From: Stereocaulon alpinum
Lineage: Eukaryota > Ascomycota > Lecanoromycetes > Lecanorales > Stereocaulaceae
Direction of reading: 5' to 3'
DNA: 64,000 nt
Assembly: GCA_018257865.1 (NCBI GenBank)
Contig: JAEUBA010000028.1
Span: 1-64,000, forward strand
Numbering within the stretch: position 1 is the first letter of the stretch; each line of letters starts with the position of its first letter. Below are positions 47,101 to 59,251 of this stretch, piece after piece. Below the pieces are notes generated by a model. The model had not been told where the DNA came from, searched no databases, and saw only the letters and a program-made list of their open reading frames with translations. The position numbers and the translations under genes were made by a program.

Positions 47101-47889
47101 CTGAGTGACGAAGGGGATGCGATAGGTGCTGGGACTAGACATCTGCCTGATGAGGAATCACCAAGCCCTATGAACAGTGACGAGGAAGGAGATGACGAAT
47201 CTCTTTCTGACGACGATTGGCGCCCCAACCGCGAAAGCCACATATCAGCATTCCCACCAACATTACCTACCATCGAAACGCCTGGAGGTATCGAGTTGCC
47301 GAGTCGAATTGCTTCGAAAGCAAGTTCCAGACCAACACGCCAAAGTACACGAAGTAGCATTCGGCCTCCAAACATACCACGCAAGAGCTCTAGACGGGAC
47401 TCCTCGACCGAGGTTGATAAAGTTGGTGCAAGGCTTTCAACGGTGGCCGCTTCGCCACGTTCGACCAGAGCCTTTGATACTGATCCCCAGCCCCAACGGA
47501 GTCTTCAGCCTCCAGGAGACCGAACAAGGCGCCTCCCTTTCGAGTTTCACCACCAGAATTCTCGTTCGCAAGATACTTATTTGTCGACTGGTGGGGTCTC
47601 GAGTGGTGGAATATCAATGAATTCAAGCATGTCTTCACCGGGCATTCACGAAGCCGATGATGTTGCAACAGGTCATGGCCGACACTCTTCCTCCGTCCTC
47701 GGATCCCTGGCTCCTGATTTACGGTATGACAGACCCTCAAGTCTTGGGTATGTACAACAACATCGAGCTAGTGACAACATTCACACAGCCGGTCCAGACG
47801 ATCCGCAAATTCTAGGCTCTAGTGCTGAGCTCGTCGATGACCCTAGACGAAGGAGTGTCAGTCTGGACATGCAACCTCACGCCCTCTGA
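44191..47889 (+). CDS. TRP-like ion channel family protein (Pkd2/FLC type)
   Basis: Exons 44191-44633, 44696-46085 and 46171-47889 (introns 62 and 85 bp) give 1183 residues. A signal peptide (MVLVAIFLLISSSTAVFVPF) precedes an ML-like luminal domain with Asn-glycosylation sites (FNSTGD, VNVTVYGNITG, TLNTT). From about residue 230 come nine or so membrane spans, for example YVPLVVLILVAIATASAAIF, MAIWLVVIVAAVIVLIQVGF and GLAAVTLVLLVVFAGYVL. The C-terminal 570 residues are cytosolic, Ser/Arg/Pro-rich and low-complexity. This is the layout of fungal TRP-like/Pkd2 proteins linked to calcium signalling, flavin transport and wall synthesis. The exact subfamily is not resolved. The start is chosen by the signal peptide. 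Confidence 0.85.
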
Positions 47890-48899
47890 TAACCATGGAT
47901 CTCTTTTTCTTCAGTTTACATCGCATTTAATAGGCATATCGGGCCAGAAACGAATCTCTTTTATACGTGCGAAAAGTCTTGGTGGCGTTGTCATTCAAGG
48001 CGGCCTATTTCAGTGCAGTACATCATCCTCATTAGCGTTGCATGGCATATGATCCGGTGGTTGGCGTTCGAGAAGGTGGAAGAGTACATGCAACGAACAT
48101 ATGACGGGATGGTGGGGGAAGTGTTGTAGTATAGTCTCCTGTACCATAGCTCACGAAAGGGCCGAAGCTAGGAGGAAACCAATGGTGCTTGTGGTAGCAT
48201 TTACATAATAAGCAAGACTTTACCATTTCCATGCATACTCAAATGCTTCGCTTCTCTAATTGTCGTTGTATTTAAACATGTTATAAATCAGAGCATTCAC
48301 GTGTCGTCAAGTCGCGTGCTAAGTCACTCGTAAGTAACCCAGTAGCCGCCGCCAACTCATCTCGCAGACCATTCACTTCTTCACACGTGCAACATCCGCC
48401 GTGTAACCAGCTCTTCTGCCGGTTCGTTGCCAGTGTCACCATGATCTGTCTCTATTGCCATATGTACTCTGCGTTATCAGTCACGGGAAGTCTGACAGTG
48501 GCGCTATGAGCTAGGTAAACCTTTTGCCTCGTCCCACGCCCTGATCTTACTATGAAACAATTTCCAAGACATCATTATCGATAAGTACTGCTTACAAGTA
48601 ATTCCCACTGGAACGTACGTTCGCCAGTACTTTGATCCGAAGTTGAACCTCTACTTCATCCTGTACCAGGGACACTGCGAATATCCATTACCCTACAGCT
48701 TCCGCTCTCTGTCGTGCAACACGAACTCAACATCGCTGCCCTTACGCTACCTGCACACTCTTTGTGGCCTCCGTTGGCCATAGAAGCGCAGAGAATCAAA
48801 CTGGAGAACCATCGCCACCACTGGTCAAGATTACATAACCTTCCCCCACCGCCTGACGAACGCCTACTTAAGAGGCCTAGGCTGGCCTATAAACACTGT
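47890..48899. other. Intergenic region; possible 5' exon of the FYVE gene
   Basis: The frame of the FYVE-RING gene stays open upstream of its first ATG to about 48636, with plausible residues (for example IEAQRIKLENHRHHWSRLHN). A missed 5' exon or a non-AUG extension is possible. Otherwise this is the promoter region and the 3' flank of the channel gene. Confidence 0.4.
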
Positions 48900-50926
48900 A
48901 TGGAACCGTCTTTCGGTGGCTCGAGCTCTACAACTCCCCATCGGTCCAATACTGTCCACGCGCCTCGAACGAGTTCTGTGTCAAATGCACACGAGCATGG
49001 AGGCCCAAGCGAGAGGAGGATGGGGGATACACTGAGGAGGGGCCATAGCGATGGAAGTATCCTTGAGAGCGGGCCCAATGCGAGGGGTGGGGTCTCCGGA
49101 GAACCTGCATCAGCTGAAAGGGAGACATGGATGGAATTCATGAGGCAAACACCGAACACTGGGCAAGATCCTCTTGACCGAGCCCAGATGGCTGCTAGCA
49201 GACTAGCCATCATGGCTTCTGATAGGAGGAAACGGCTGGCGGAACATCATGAGGATTATGCGAGGAGGAGAGCTGTCAGCAGTCTGTCGTTTGTGCACCC
49301 TAGGAGAGATAGCTCGAGGCATAGCTTCCCACAATCGGGGACTGAACGTCCTTTTATTGGACTACCGGGCACCTCAAATAGCCCTCCTACACAAAGATCT
49401 ATCGAGCGCCCTCTTCCTCGCCCGCCTAGTATAGAAGCATTACAGAACCGAAGGAGTCGAGAGATTACACTTCCGAGATGGCAGCCAGATTCTGAAGTAT
49501 CTCAGTGCCCTATATGTGGTATAACATTTAGTCTATGGTATCGACGGCATCATTGCAGGAAATGTGGAAGGGTCGTGTGTGCGAGCTGCTCTCCACATCG
49601 CATTACTATACCAAGGCAATTCATTGTGCACCCGCCAGAGGACGCGGCCAGCAGCCCGACTACGACCACCAATCCAGAGCTCCACGTTATTGACCTTACT
49701 GCAGACGAAAACGGGCCACATCCCTACGAGAGGCCACAGAGCTCTGACTACAAAATCGATCCTGCACTTGGCGGTGGACAGGAGGTCAGGCTTTGCAATC
49801 CATGCGTGCCAGACCCCAATCCACTACCTCACCTGCCATATCCTTCGCCTTCCGCTGTCCCTACAATCGATTCCTTCGCAAGGCCGGATGCTATGTCTTT
49901 ACATCCACCCCCTCCATCGATGCCCAGATCGATGGACGGGAATGGTAGCCATGAGCAAGAACCATATCTGATTAGGCGTGTTTCTTCTGGTCGGTCTGAA
50001 TACCGCCCAAATGATCCTGCTAGATTCGATACCTCACTCGCCTCCGCTGCGAGCAGAGCAACAAGCAGGCGCCACAGCCATGCCCCGCGCCCACCAGGAT
50101 CTGCCATGTCTCCTCCGGGGTATTCGTCAATCTATGGATCGGCCCCAGATCATTCCGCTCATCAAGTAAGTCTATGAACAATACTTGGTCTAAGACAAAC
50201 TGACAAGAGAAAGCGCCACCTGCAAGCTCTCCTACACAACCACCCTTCGCCCCGCAATCACCACCATCATGCATCCACAGGAAATATTCCTGGACAGTCC
50301 CGTTACCGTCCTGTGCCTGATATGCATACTAATACACCAAGACCTGCTCCGCAGCCTCAGATCCGAGAGGAAGACGAATGCCCAATATGTCATAGGGAAC
50401 TCCCGCCCAAAGGTCCTGATGGGTCCGAGGTAGCTCGTGAAACTCATATATCTTCATGCATCGAAATTCATTCTTCCAACTCCGGGCCCAGCTCTACCCA
50501 TCCGCTTGCCTCAGCAGCGACCGAGGCAGCCGTAGCAGCAAACGCAGTTACACCGGCCCAAGCGTCCGGTACAAGACCGGTATTTACTAGACACCGAGAG
50601 TCTACAGGATCAACTGATATGCCATCTGCCTCGTTCCAGCAGAGACGTAGAACAGCTGGCATGCTGGTATATCACGCAAGCGAGAAGGACTGTGTGGGCG
50701 AGGACGGAGAGAGAGCGCAGGAATGTATCATTTGTTTTGTGGAGTATGCTGTCGGAGATGAGATGGGAAGGCTGGAGTGTCTGTGTAAATTTCACAAGGT
50801 ATGCTCTGCTCTTCTAAATAGACTGTTTGACATACGGGTGGCTAATGTTGGCGTTAGTCGTGCATACGGCAATGGTGGGACACGAAAGGTCCGGGATCTT
50901 GTCCGGTGCATCAGGAGGGAACATGA
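48900..50926 (+). CDS. FYVE and RING finger protein (putative E3 ligase)
   Basis: Exons 48900-50165, 50208-50798 and 50858-50926 (introns 42 and 59 bp) give 641 residues. A zinc-binding FYVE-like domain starts near residue 203: CPICGITFSLWYRRHHCRKC, then GRVVCASCSPHRITIP and RLCNPC. It keeps RRHHCRKCG, the PI3P-binding core, but not the usual WxxD lead. A Cys/His pair near CPICHRELPP suggests a second small finger. A RING begins at about residue 595 (CIICFVEYAVGDEMGRLEC, CKFHKSCIRQWW, SCPVHQ) and is completed by the last splice. By family (Pib1-like), it likely attaches ubiquitin at endosomes or vacuoles. The rest is low-complexity. The start may lie further upstream. Confidence 0.85.
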
Positions 50927-51832
50927 GGGTTGGCGCTTCGATTCGCAATTGGGATAGCATCAAGGGACTGGATAGGGTTGCAAAGATTCAGACTCACATT
51001 ACGGTTTTTTGGATGAGTATAAAGTCACGTTCCCGGTGAACAGTCACTCAGCGCTCATGACTACAGCAATCACCTTGGACACGGCTTTTGGGAGCTTTTC
51101 CGGCTTCGAGAGTGGCGTTTGGATGAGCATAGAGCAGCGTTTACTGTTGAGTACCGATCTAGGGCTCATGGCTACGTTCTCTTGAATAAGGTACGGTTTT
51201 GGAGAAGATAGAATTAATGAACGTTGTGCACGCTATACCTAATTGGAAAGCTAAGTCTGGCTGTCGGACGTCGTCCATCCGATCTGCTCAGGATGTGGCA
51301 ACCACAAGGATGACTCTGCTCTTCCTGAGCAGAAGTCGGCGGCGTTAAGGCTTTACCGAGCAGGACATGGCAAGTTCTTTCTTTCAATCGAAGCAGTCAT
51401 TGGAAGACTTTGGCTTCATGAAGAGTAGAAAGTTCAGGAAATCCTGCTTGAATAGAGTGCAGGTGTACAATCTGCGTGGGCACCGGACTTTAGGAGATTG
51501 GAGATCTTTCACTTAGTTTTAGGGTTTGGCAGTGACAGCGGTTCGTTTTCCGCCACTGCAAACCCCGCGCCAAGCTCCGATCCAGGCTTTGAGCTCGTCA
51601 TTTACCTTCCTCCTTCTCCAATTCATACTTTTCCTCATATCAGGTGACAATTGGGCTTCGTTCGGTATGCCTCTCCAAGGGAGCCTCTCCCATGGTCTTG
51701 ACCGCAGAAGTGACTATCATGAAGGGCTCATCCTGTTGTTGAAAGATTGATATCATTTACACCATCCTTCTATACAACGTGGGGGCTTGAGTCGCCTCTG
51801 AGGTGTGTTGATTGCTCTGCTGGACATTCAAC
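50927..51832. other. Intergenic region with a telobox-like motif
   Basis: This is the 3' flank of the FYVE-RING gene and the promoter of the Fmp42-like gene. TTTTAGGGTTTGG lies at 51517-51529 and shares 12 bases with the motif in the STI1/RPC34 promoter. A 74-codon frame at 51526-51750 is not supported. Confidence 0.4.
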
Positions 51833-53633
51833 ATGTCTCTTCACCGCGTTACCTCTATGAGCTCGTGCGAGCAAGTACGGGGCTCCTCGCCGGCGAGGTC
51901 TGAACACAAGAATATATCTTTCAATCCGGTGGGGACGTGGGTTCCTCCCACCGCGAAGGAGGAACCCTTCAGGGCTTTCGAGGTCTCCAAGGGGAAACGG
52001 ATACGTGAGTGCTGTCCATGCCACGCTTGTAAGCCAATATTGACACGGTTCAATTGCAGTACAGGTCGCCCTCGCTGTCACATACTGCCTCTTCGCCGCC
52101 GGAATTGTCTTTGGGTACGCCGCTATAAAACCAGTTTTGGTCAAGGAGGGGGTCTACAGAGAATATTGCTCAGGGGGAGCCGAGATTAAAGACCTCACCA
52201 AAACGTGCTATGAGCAGGAAATCAGGTACGGCTCCTGTCGAGTGAAAATTAGTTGCTGTGACTGATCAAGGTGTTCATCCAGGCTCAACCTCATGTTTAC
52301 AATCGCCGCTGTTGCCACCAATTGTGTCGCTCTTCCTGTGGGCACAATTCTAGACAAATACGGTCCTCGAATAAGTGGCATGATTGGTAGTGTACTCCTC
52401 GCCATTGGCGCCTTGCTCTTCGCCTTTGCTGCGCAGCTACCATTCGACGCCTATATACCTGGCTACATTTTCCTCGCCCTTGGTGGACCTTTCGTATTTA
52501 TACCCTCTTTCCAGCTATCGAACACATTCCCACAACATTCCGGCCTTATCCTCGCTCTACTTACTGGCGCTTTCGATTCATCCAGTGCCATCTTCCTCAT
52601 CTATCGACTCATATACTCCGCTTCCAATGAAACGTTTACTCCACAAAAGTTCTTCCTTATCTATCTAATTGTACCTGTATCTATCCTTCTTGTACAAATA
52701 TTTATTATGCCCCACAACTCCTACAAAACGGTTGGCGAGCTCATTACTAATGCGGAAAGTGCTATCGACGAGGACCAGTCCAATGGCTACGGTACTCAGG
52801 ATACAGAAGGTATCCGTCAGAGACAAGAACAACGCCGCCAACACCGAGAAAGTGTTGTTTCCGAGATGACTTCACTCCTCGGAAAGTCGGGCAACAAGCA
52901 GCAGAAAGCTGATGAAAGGAAGCAGAGTATCAGTGGCGTTTGGGGTGCCCTTCACGGTCGATCGGCTCTTGAACAGATCAAAAGTCCTTGGTTCATTCTG
53001 ATTACGCTCTTCACTGTGATCCAAATGACAAGAATCAACTACTTTGTCGCCACTATCAGAACCCAATACGATTATATGCTTCACGACTATCAGCTCGCTG
53101 AACAAGTAAATCACGTCTTTGACGTTGCTTTGCCGGCTGGCGGAGTTTTGTCCATTCCATTCATCGGTCTCGTCCTTGACAATTTCAGCACGACCTTCGT
53201 CCTCGCCCTTCTTGTCACAGGCGCCACTACTATTGGCGTACTAGGCGTACTGCCTTACATTTGGGCTGCCTACGCCAACGTGGCCCTCTTCGTCCTCTAC
53301 CGACCACTTTACTACACAGCAGTCTCCGACTACGCTGCTAAGGTCTTCGGCTTCCACACCTTTGGCAAGGTCTACGGCCTCATCATCCTAACTGCGGGCT
53401 TGCTTAACCTTTCTCAATCCGGCTTGGATGCTATAACGCACAAGGTCTTCAAGCGGGATCCGCTGCCAGTGAATCTGATTCTGCTCTTCGCTGTCTCAAT
53501 CGTCGGGTCGATGCTAGTTGGCTTTGTTTGGCATCAGTCAAGACACATGAAGCGAGACCAACTTGAGGAAGAAGCCGAGGAAACGCCTGATGCACCCATG
53601 CCTTCTGCTACCACTACTAATGGCAGAGCTTGA
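51833..53633 (+). CDS. MFS transporter, Fmp42-like
   Basis: Exons 51833-52004, 52060-52225 and 52283-53633 (introns 55 and 57 bp) give 562 residues. TM1 is restored by splicing (LQVALAVTYCLFAAGIVFGY), followed by a loop with two cysteines. Then come MFTIAAVATNCVALPVGTILDKYGPR, FAAQLPFDAYIPGYIFLALG and a central hydrophilic loop of about 90 residues. The C-terminal half has VALPAGGVLSIPFIGLVLD and VSDYAAKVFGFHTFGKVYGL. The layout fits the SLC43/Fmp42 (YMR221C) group found at mitochondrial or vacuolar membranes; the substrate is unknown. The first 58 residues are cytosolic. The start is the first ATG of the exon 1 frame. Confidence 0.8.
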
Positions 53634-54725
53634 ACATACGAAATTGTTCCTTCTTACGCTTGGAATTAACATCGCACATATGGGACTCTTTTTAAAATGG
53701 AGCACTCGATTCATTGCTTTTCATAAGTTAGGACGAGTATTGCAGCATGGCGATGGCGATGGCGATGGCGTTTCAAAAGTAAATGGAGCGCACAGCTACT
53801 TTGGATTTCCATATGAAGATGAAGGGAAATCCACCTTCCCTTTATACATTTCTTGCTCAAATGCGCTACGATTGATCCTTTTATCTTCAACCGCATAGCC
53901 ATTTAGCCAAGCGTATATACGTATCTCCTTCTTCCAACAGTACATACCATCTCCTCAATCAACTGGAAATCGAACACAAATTTCATCCTCCTTCCTTCCT
54001 TACCTGCGCATTCTTAATTGGAAATAGCTTACTTCCTAATACCCCTCTCCCTTTCCCTTTCCTTCTTTTTATCTGTTGGAAAGCCTTACTCACTGTACCG
54101 AGTCCTCAAATATATCGCCAAGTCTACCTCGTCTATATCTCTATCTCTCAATCGCCATCTCCATCTTGCTCCTCGCCAAAACCTCTGATTCCGTCATTAA
54201 TTTCCTGGAATATAACCTCCTTCTATCTCTGTTCAAGGGTGACAGGGTGTTGGTTCAGCAGGGAGGGAATTGGGGTGATGGGAATGTAGAAATGGTGGCG
54301 GAGCGTAGATATCGCACCATAGACCCGATAGAGCGTATATCGTTTATCGATGAGAATAAGCTCATATCGAAGAGGAGGTTATCATGCAATGAGAGCTAAG
54401 AGAGAGAGTGTGTGTGTAATGAGTAGATGGTACAGGGTCGTAATGTAATGGCATTTAATTTTGTAGGAAGGGGGAGGTGAGGTGAGGGTTGTGGTGAGTT
54501 GGAGGAGAAAGAGGGTTGTGGATGGGAGGATGTGAGTAAGGGGTTGGTGTATGGTGTAGAAGTTATGTATTCGCAGTACTCGTCTATCAAGCTAGTGATA
54601 CAATCATCTTACCATCTTCTTAGCTAAGGTTGTTCTGTCCGAAAAGGGTGAGTGAGTGAGTGAGTGACAACCACACTTCTCGTACACACCCCAAACACCC
54701 GCTCTAATGTCATGTGTCTGAATGA
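53634..54725. other. Convergent intergenic region with microsatellites
   Basis: ATGGCG is repeated four times at 53747-53770 and GTGA five times at 54648-54667. Frames at 53563-53898 and 54076-54399 have no recognisable domain; the latter holds one hydrophobic run but no ATG near its start. No gene supported. Confidence 0.45.
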
Positions 54726-55315
54726 CTACTCGGGAGGACCAGAGAACGTCTTGGCCAACTCAGGCTGCCAGGTCAATCTATCCTTTCCGAAAATCTCGGC
54801 CGCGACGGGGAATTTCTTGCTGCCTTGGAGCAGGCCGGTGCGGACGACGATTTTGTTGCCGAGGACGGTTTGGTGGTGGTAGACGTGCGAGGTGCAGTTG
54901 GGGCAGTAGTAGCAGTTTACTGGTTTGCCTGTGCGGGGGTCCGTTAGTGGCGTTCCCTGTGTATATGATGTGGGGGTAGATTGGGATATAGCAAGAAAGG
55001 AGGGCCGGGTTTGTGTAGGAACGTACCGGAGTCGCCGTAATAGGTGTAGGTCTTGGTTGAGCCCTTGGTGATTTTGAGGTCGCCCTCGGTGGCCATCTGG
55101 TTGAGAGTGGATTCGGAGCCGGAGAGGAGCTTGCAGGCGTCACAATGGCTAAGAGGTTGTTAGCTGGCATAGTCCATTATTGGCCTTGGAGACTAGGAAG
55201 AGGGCTGGTGTGAGTTGAGGGGAGAAGGGGCATACCAAAGGATGTGAGCGTCACCATCGATCTTGGTCTCCCATTCAGTTTGGCCGCAGTGGCAACGTCC
55301 CTTGTAGGTAGTCAT
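54726..55315 (-). CDS. GFA/CENP-V domain zinc protein
   Basis: Exons 55315-55236, 55148-55027 and 54928-54726 (introns 87 and 98 bp) give 134 residues, typical for stand-alone GFA domains. Cysteines needed for zinc are present: GRCHCGQTEW near the start, HCDACKLLSGS in exon 2 and NCYYCPNCTSHVYHH in exon 3. The second acceptor (CGCACAG) is chosen because it joins YYGDSG to KPVNCYYC in frame. The next AG upstream would give a non-homologous frame. The family includes glutathione-dependent formaldehyde-activating enzymes and relatives of unknown substrate; the latter is likelier here. No targeting signal is seen. Confidence 0.88.
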
Positions 55316-56562
55316 GATTGCTGATGTATGGTTGTTTTGAAGCTGTACTTTGCTTTTGTTGTGAGGTTCAATCGGTCGAGGGTCGAGTTGTAAAGGGGAG
55401 AGAGTGTCGAGGGGCTCATTGAATATATATAGCCTCTCCGTCATCGTAGTAACACTTTGCCCATCTTGGCCCCACCTTGCCCCACTTGCACATGTCCAAC
55501 AGGCATTGATGTCAGATCCAGAGGTCCGAGCCAGCCCCCGATTTGTTCCCATCACATTGGGCAAGTTGCCGGGCTGACTCTAACATGTTCCAAATTCACA
55601 GGTATTGGTGAGACTGATGCACCTAGCCCCTCGTAGCTCTGGCCCCTGGGGAATCCTTAGCTCTTCCAAATCATGTCGACTCCATTCAGTCTAGAACGGA
55701 CATGCTCGAGTCTCTTTGCCACAAAGGGACCGGGATAGAGTCCACAGCCTAGCAGTGTTTACGGATCTTGTACCGATGCCGGCGCTTGAATGGCCCGTGC
55801 TTGCATTGATAGATGTAGACCTTGTTGTTTCAGCTTTCTACCACGGAGGAGGTATCGATATACCATTGGCACGGCTGCTGTTGTGCTTTGTCGGTGTAGA
55901 ATTCGTAGATAGCGGATCATTAAGCTCACATTGTCAAAGCCAGCCGCTCGTCGCCTGGCAATTGTATTCCAAATACTTCGCGACAGAGGAGGTACCGATG
56001 CCTACCGAGAGGCGTTGCCATACATCTCATAATCATAACTCGCGTAGATATCTGCACATTTGACATGGACTTCGGAGATTGGACGTTTGTAGAGGGGGAG
56101 ATATTGGTGTATAGATTGTTACTTGGGACGTTGCAGTTGCCTTAGTGAGATCATCCCAGGTTGATGCGGTGGGGGTTGCAGAGAGATTGCATTAGCGCGC
56201 ATTAAAATGCATAAGGTAGTTCTGAGCTAGCATCTTCATTATTCCCAACCGATTACCTATGGTATGGTGCTAACTGTCCGCTATTATCTCTACAGTCCTT
56301 AGGGCGTCGTAACAAATACTAATGTATTTCATCTTAACAACATTGTTCTTGCTTCTTTGATGGCATATAGTCCGTCTAGGTCACGCAAGAATCTGAAACC
56401 TTCAACCATCTGCTAGTGCTTTGGGCAAGATGGTAGACTAATATCAATGACACAAAGATCTAGAAATGTCGCAAATATCTGCATTCGCTCCTGTGCTATC
56501 ACATCCCCCCGGGTCGACTCCGCATAATACTCCATGCTTCTTCTGGTCATGCGGCCGGTTGT
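55316..56562. other. Intergenic region with a possible gene relic
   Basis: On the minus strand, about 55745-56010 shows coding-like runs in two frames interrupted by TGA codons: QQPCQWYIDTSS then a stop, then CKHGPFKRRHRYKIRKHC, and in another frame AKYLEYNCQATSGWL before a stop. Cysteines suggest a small secreted protein. The plus-strand frame at 55716-56063 is probably its shadow. The rest of the region shows nothing. Confidence 0.25.
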
Positions 56563-59251
56563 CTAAGTCGATCTTGCCCACATCGTTTGCATAATGCCAA
56601 AGAAGCCATCATCACTCATCGTTCCAAGGTCCCCTTCCCCTATCAGCTTCCCCATAGCTGCCATCTCGCCACCCTCTATAGCCGACTGCTGGGATGTCGA
56701 CTCGACCATTTGAGCTTCCTTCGGCTTGTACCCGTTCGCTCCTGATTTGCCCATCGCTACTTCACTGAGCAGATGCAAAGCCTCGTCCGAGCTTCCGCCG
56801 CTTCTACGTGCCGTCCTTCGCTGCGGTGTGACTATCGGCTCTTCTAGATCGAGGGTCTGCGCTTGCTTCGTGCCAGGAAGGCAACCGTACCGGATTCTCA
56901 TTGTCTCCAGCGTGTCCTCCTTGTGCTCTTCGAATATCTTTTCCATCGTGACAAATACCATTAGAAATGTATGTGCTCCAAGTGATTTGCCTTCCGAAGA
57001 TGCCAATCGGAGTGATTGTATGAGATGGTGTAAGTATTGCTCAATCATTGGTAAAGTAACGGGCGCTTGCTTGCTGAACTCGGCGTCTGTTTTGGCAACG
57101 AAGAACATCTTCAACATAGACACACTAGCATGAGCAACCTGAGCAAATTGGAAGATTGGGAGCGTGCGGATCTGCTGTACATTGAATTTGGAAAAGGTAT
57201 CCAGTATACCGAGGCTGGATTCGAAGGCGGTCTTTGGCGAAGCTGTCTGTCCAGAGAAAGACGCTTGCGAAGATGGCCTGCCCCTACCTCGTAATGGCTT
57301 TCCTGGGCAGGGCCCAGTCTCGTGCTGCAAGGCCAATTCGTGCATGTACAACTTGACAACATTGAATGCTAAGGAAATGGTCACTGCAGCACATCAGTCA
57401 GCTTCTACAACTCGTAGCAGTCAAAAGGAGGTGACATGATTCTTGATAACACGATGAGGGACTTACGTGAATCACTGAGCCCAAGCCTTTCCTCATCCCA
57501 GTCCTTCAACTGCCTTTCGAAGGCCCTGTAAGCGGTTCGCACCTTAGCTTCCGTTAGATTAATAACATCAGGCGAGATCTGCGATATCAGATCGTCTGCG
57601 AGAATTTGTAGCTTCACCCAATGCACGAGTGTTTGGTCTGAGTCAACAGCATCTTCCGAACGTGGTAATTTTGAGATGCAATCATCCAAGTACACGTTCG
57701 GTAATACTAGACTAGGTCGTTTCTTTCCCATCGCTATGCTGTACACGAGAAGTATGAGTCAGTACATGAAGGAGCACGAAAGAAATAACTCTCCAGGAAA
57801 CAATGTATAGGGTCTTACCTAGACGATAGCAGATAACACCCGAGCCAAGCTCTTCGACATTCAGAGGTCTCGGTGTTAAACTCTGGCGGAACTGATCTCG
57901 GGAGCTGAAATGGCTGCCCTTTCATGGATCTCGGAATCCTGTCTATGCCTAACTCCATTGCCATGACCGTAGCATTGTGTATGAATTGATAGTATTTCGA
58001 ATTACCGTTTGGATCTGGCCAGTACCATATAGTAACGACTTGGAGAGCTTGAACAATCTCTAATGACTTTTCACCTTTGACGAAAAACCGATCACCGAAA
58101 ATTGCCATGATCTCTGCGTTCAGTGTAGCCTGTATATGTGGATAGTCTTGGCCTGAAGCCACCGTCATTACGGCTAGGAACAAGATTGGTGCTGTTTTGC
58201 GGAGCAAATCGCAGGTAGTGTTATTCGGGAAGACAACTATTGGCATGTGTGGTACCATGTTCTGGGTGTAGTGCGCGAAGAGCTCCTCAGCTGTAGGCAT
58301 CGACAATAGTCCACGATCTACGACATCTAAGTCCCCATAGACTGCGCCTTGTACACCTCTTAGCAGTGTAGTATCTGGTACTTGGCCTGGTTGTGAAAGC
58401 GCATGTGAGTCCGGAATCATATTCGCAACTCTAGGTGCAAAGTTCTGACCACTTATGGCTGGGGCATTGTCCGGGGGTGCTCCTCCTGAGAACCCGTCCT
58501 GCTGATACTCCGACCTAGGTCGCTTTTGACCGGTACCGGGGAATGTCGAGTATGGAGAAGACTGCTGCTGGGTTGTCGTGCCCATCAAATGGGACGTATC
58601 ACCCTCATAATTTTCGTCCTCGCTAACACTGAGATTGCCTCCCTTTGCATTGACTTCTGCCCTGAGTGCGTCGAGTTTTCTTTCCAATTCAGCAACTCTA
58701 CTGTCGGTCTTCTTCTGCCTCTTTCGACTCGGGGGGGTGATGACACAATTGCGGTTTGCTTTGGCACATCTCTTGCAAGGTCCATTACCGGGATCTGGCT
58801 CACACCTCACCTTGAGTCCTCTACATGCCTCGCATGCTCGAGGGCGTTTCGACTCGCTGAAGCTTCCTTCGGTTGGCTGTGAGGGTATGCCTGATCCAGC
58901 GTTCTGATGGGGTTGGTAGGCATAGGCGTGGGCCATATGCTGTGACATGTGTGTAATAGGTGGCGGCTGCTGGCCTGGTGGACCAGCATAGTAGGGGTCG
59001 TAGCCATCTTGCGGCCATTGTGGAGGGGCAGCGTACTGTGGTTGTTGGTGATGCTGTTGCTGTTGCTGCTGCTGCTGCTGCTGTGGAGGTGGAGGTGGAG
59101 GTAGTCTGAATTGGTTTGAAGACGCATCCTCTGGTGGAGGGTTCGAGTAGGATGGGGGTGGCTGGGCTGCTTCTTGCAGGCGAGGATCGATGTCGCTCGC
59201 CTGTGTCTGAGGAACGGGATAAGGACCTCGCTCGGGACCCATGGGATCCAT
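56563..59251 (-). CDS. Zn2Cys6 fungal transcription factor
   Basis: Exons 59251-57819, 57738-57467 and 57383-56563 (introns 80 and 83 bp) give 841 residues. The N-terminus is Pro/Gln-rich, with a Gln run near residues 57-66 coded by a CAG/CAA tract. A binuclear zinc cluster follows near residues 138-170 (RACEACRGLKVRCEPD, GPCKRCAKANRNC), then a basic linker (PPSRKRQKK) and a coiled-coil-like AELERKLDALRAEV. The middle and end form the fungal-specific regulatory domain (ELFAHYTQNMVPHMPIVVF, AWLGCYLLSSSIAMGKKRPS). It resembles War1/Leu3-type regulators, but the target genes are unknown. The open frame starts 12 bases earlier with GTG; ATG 59251 is preferred. Confidence 0.88.
59044..59090. repeat. 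CAG/CAA microsatellite in the transcription factor
   Basis: A run of CTG and TTG triplets on the plus strand encodes about ten Gln on the minus strand, next to a Pro run. The length is likely variable between isolates. Confidence 0.6.

Noticed and set aside
54076..54399. 107-codon plus frame with a hydrophobic run
   Set aside because: It has no ATG near the start, low-complexity flanks and no recognisable family.
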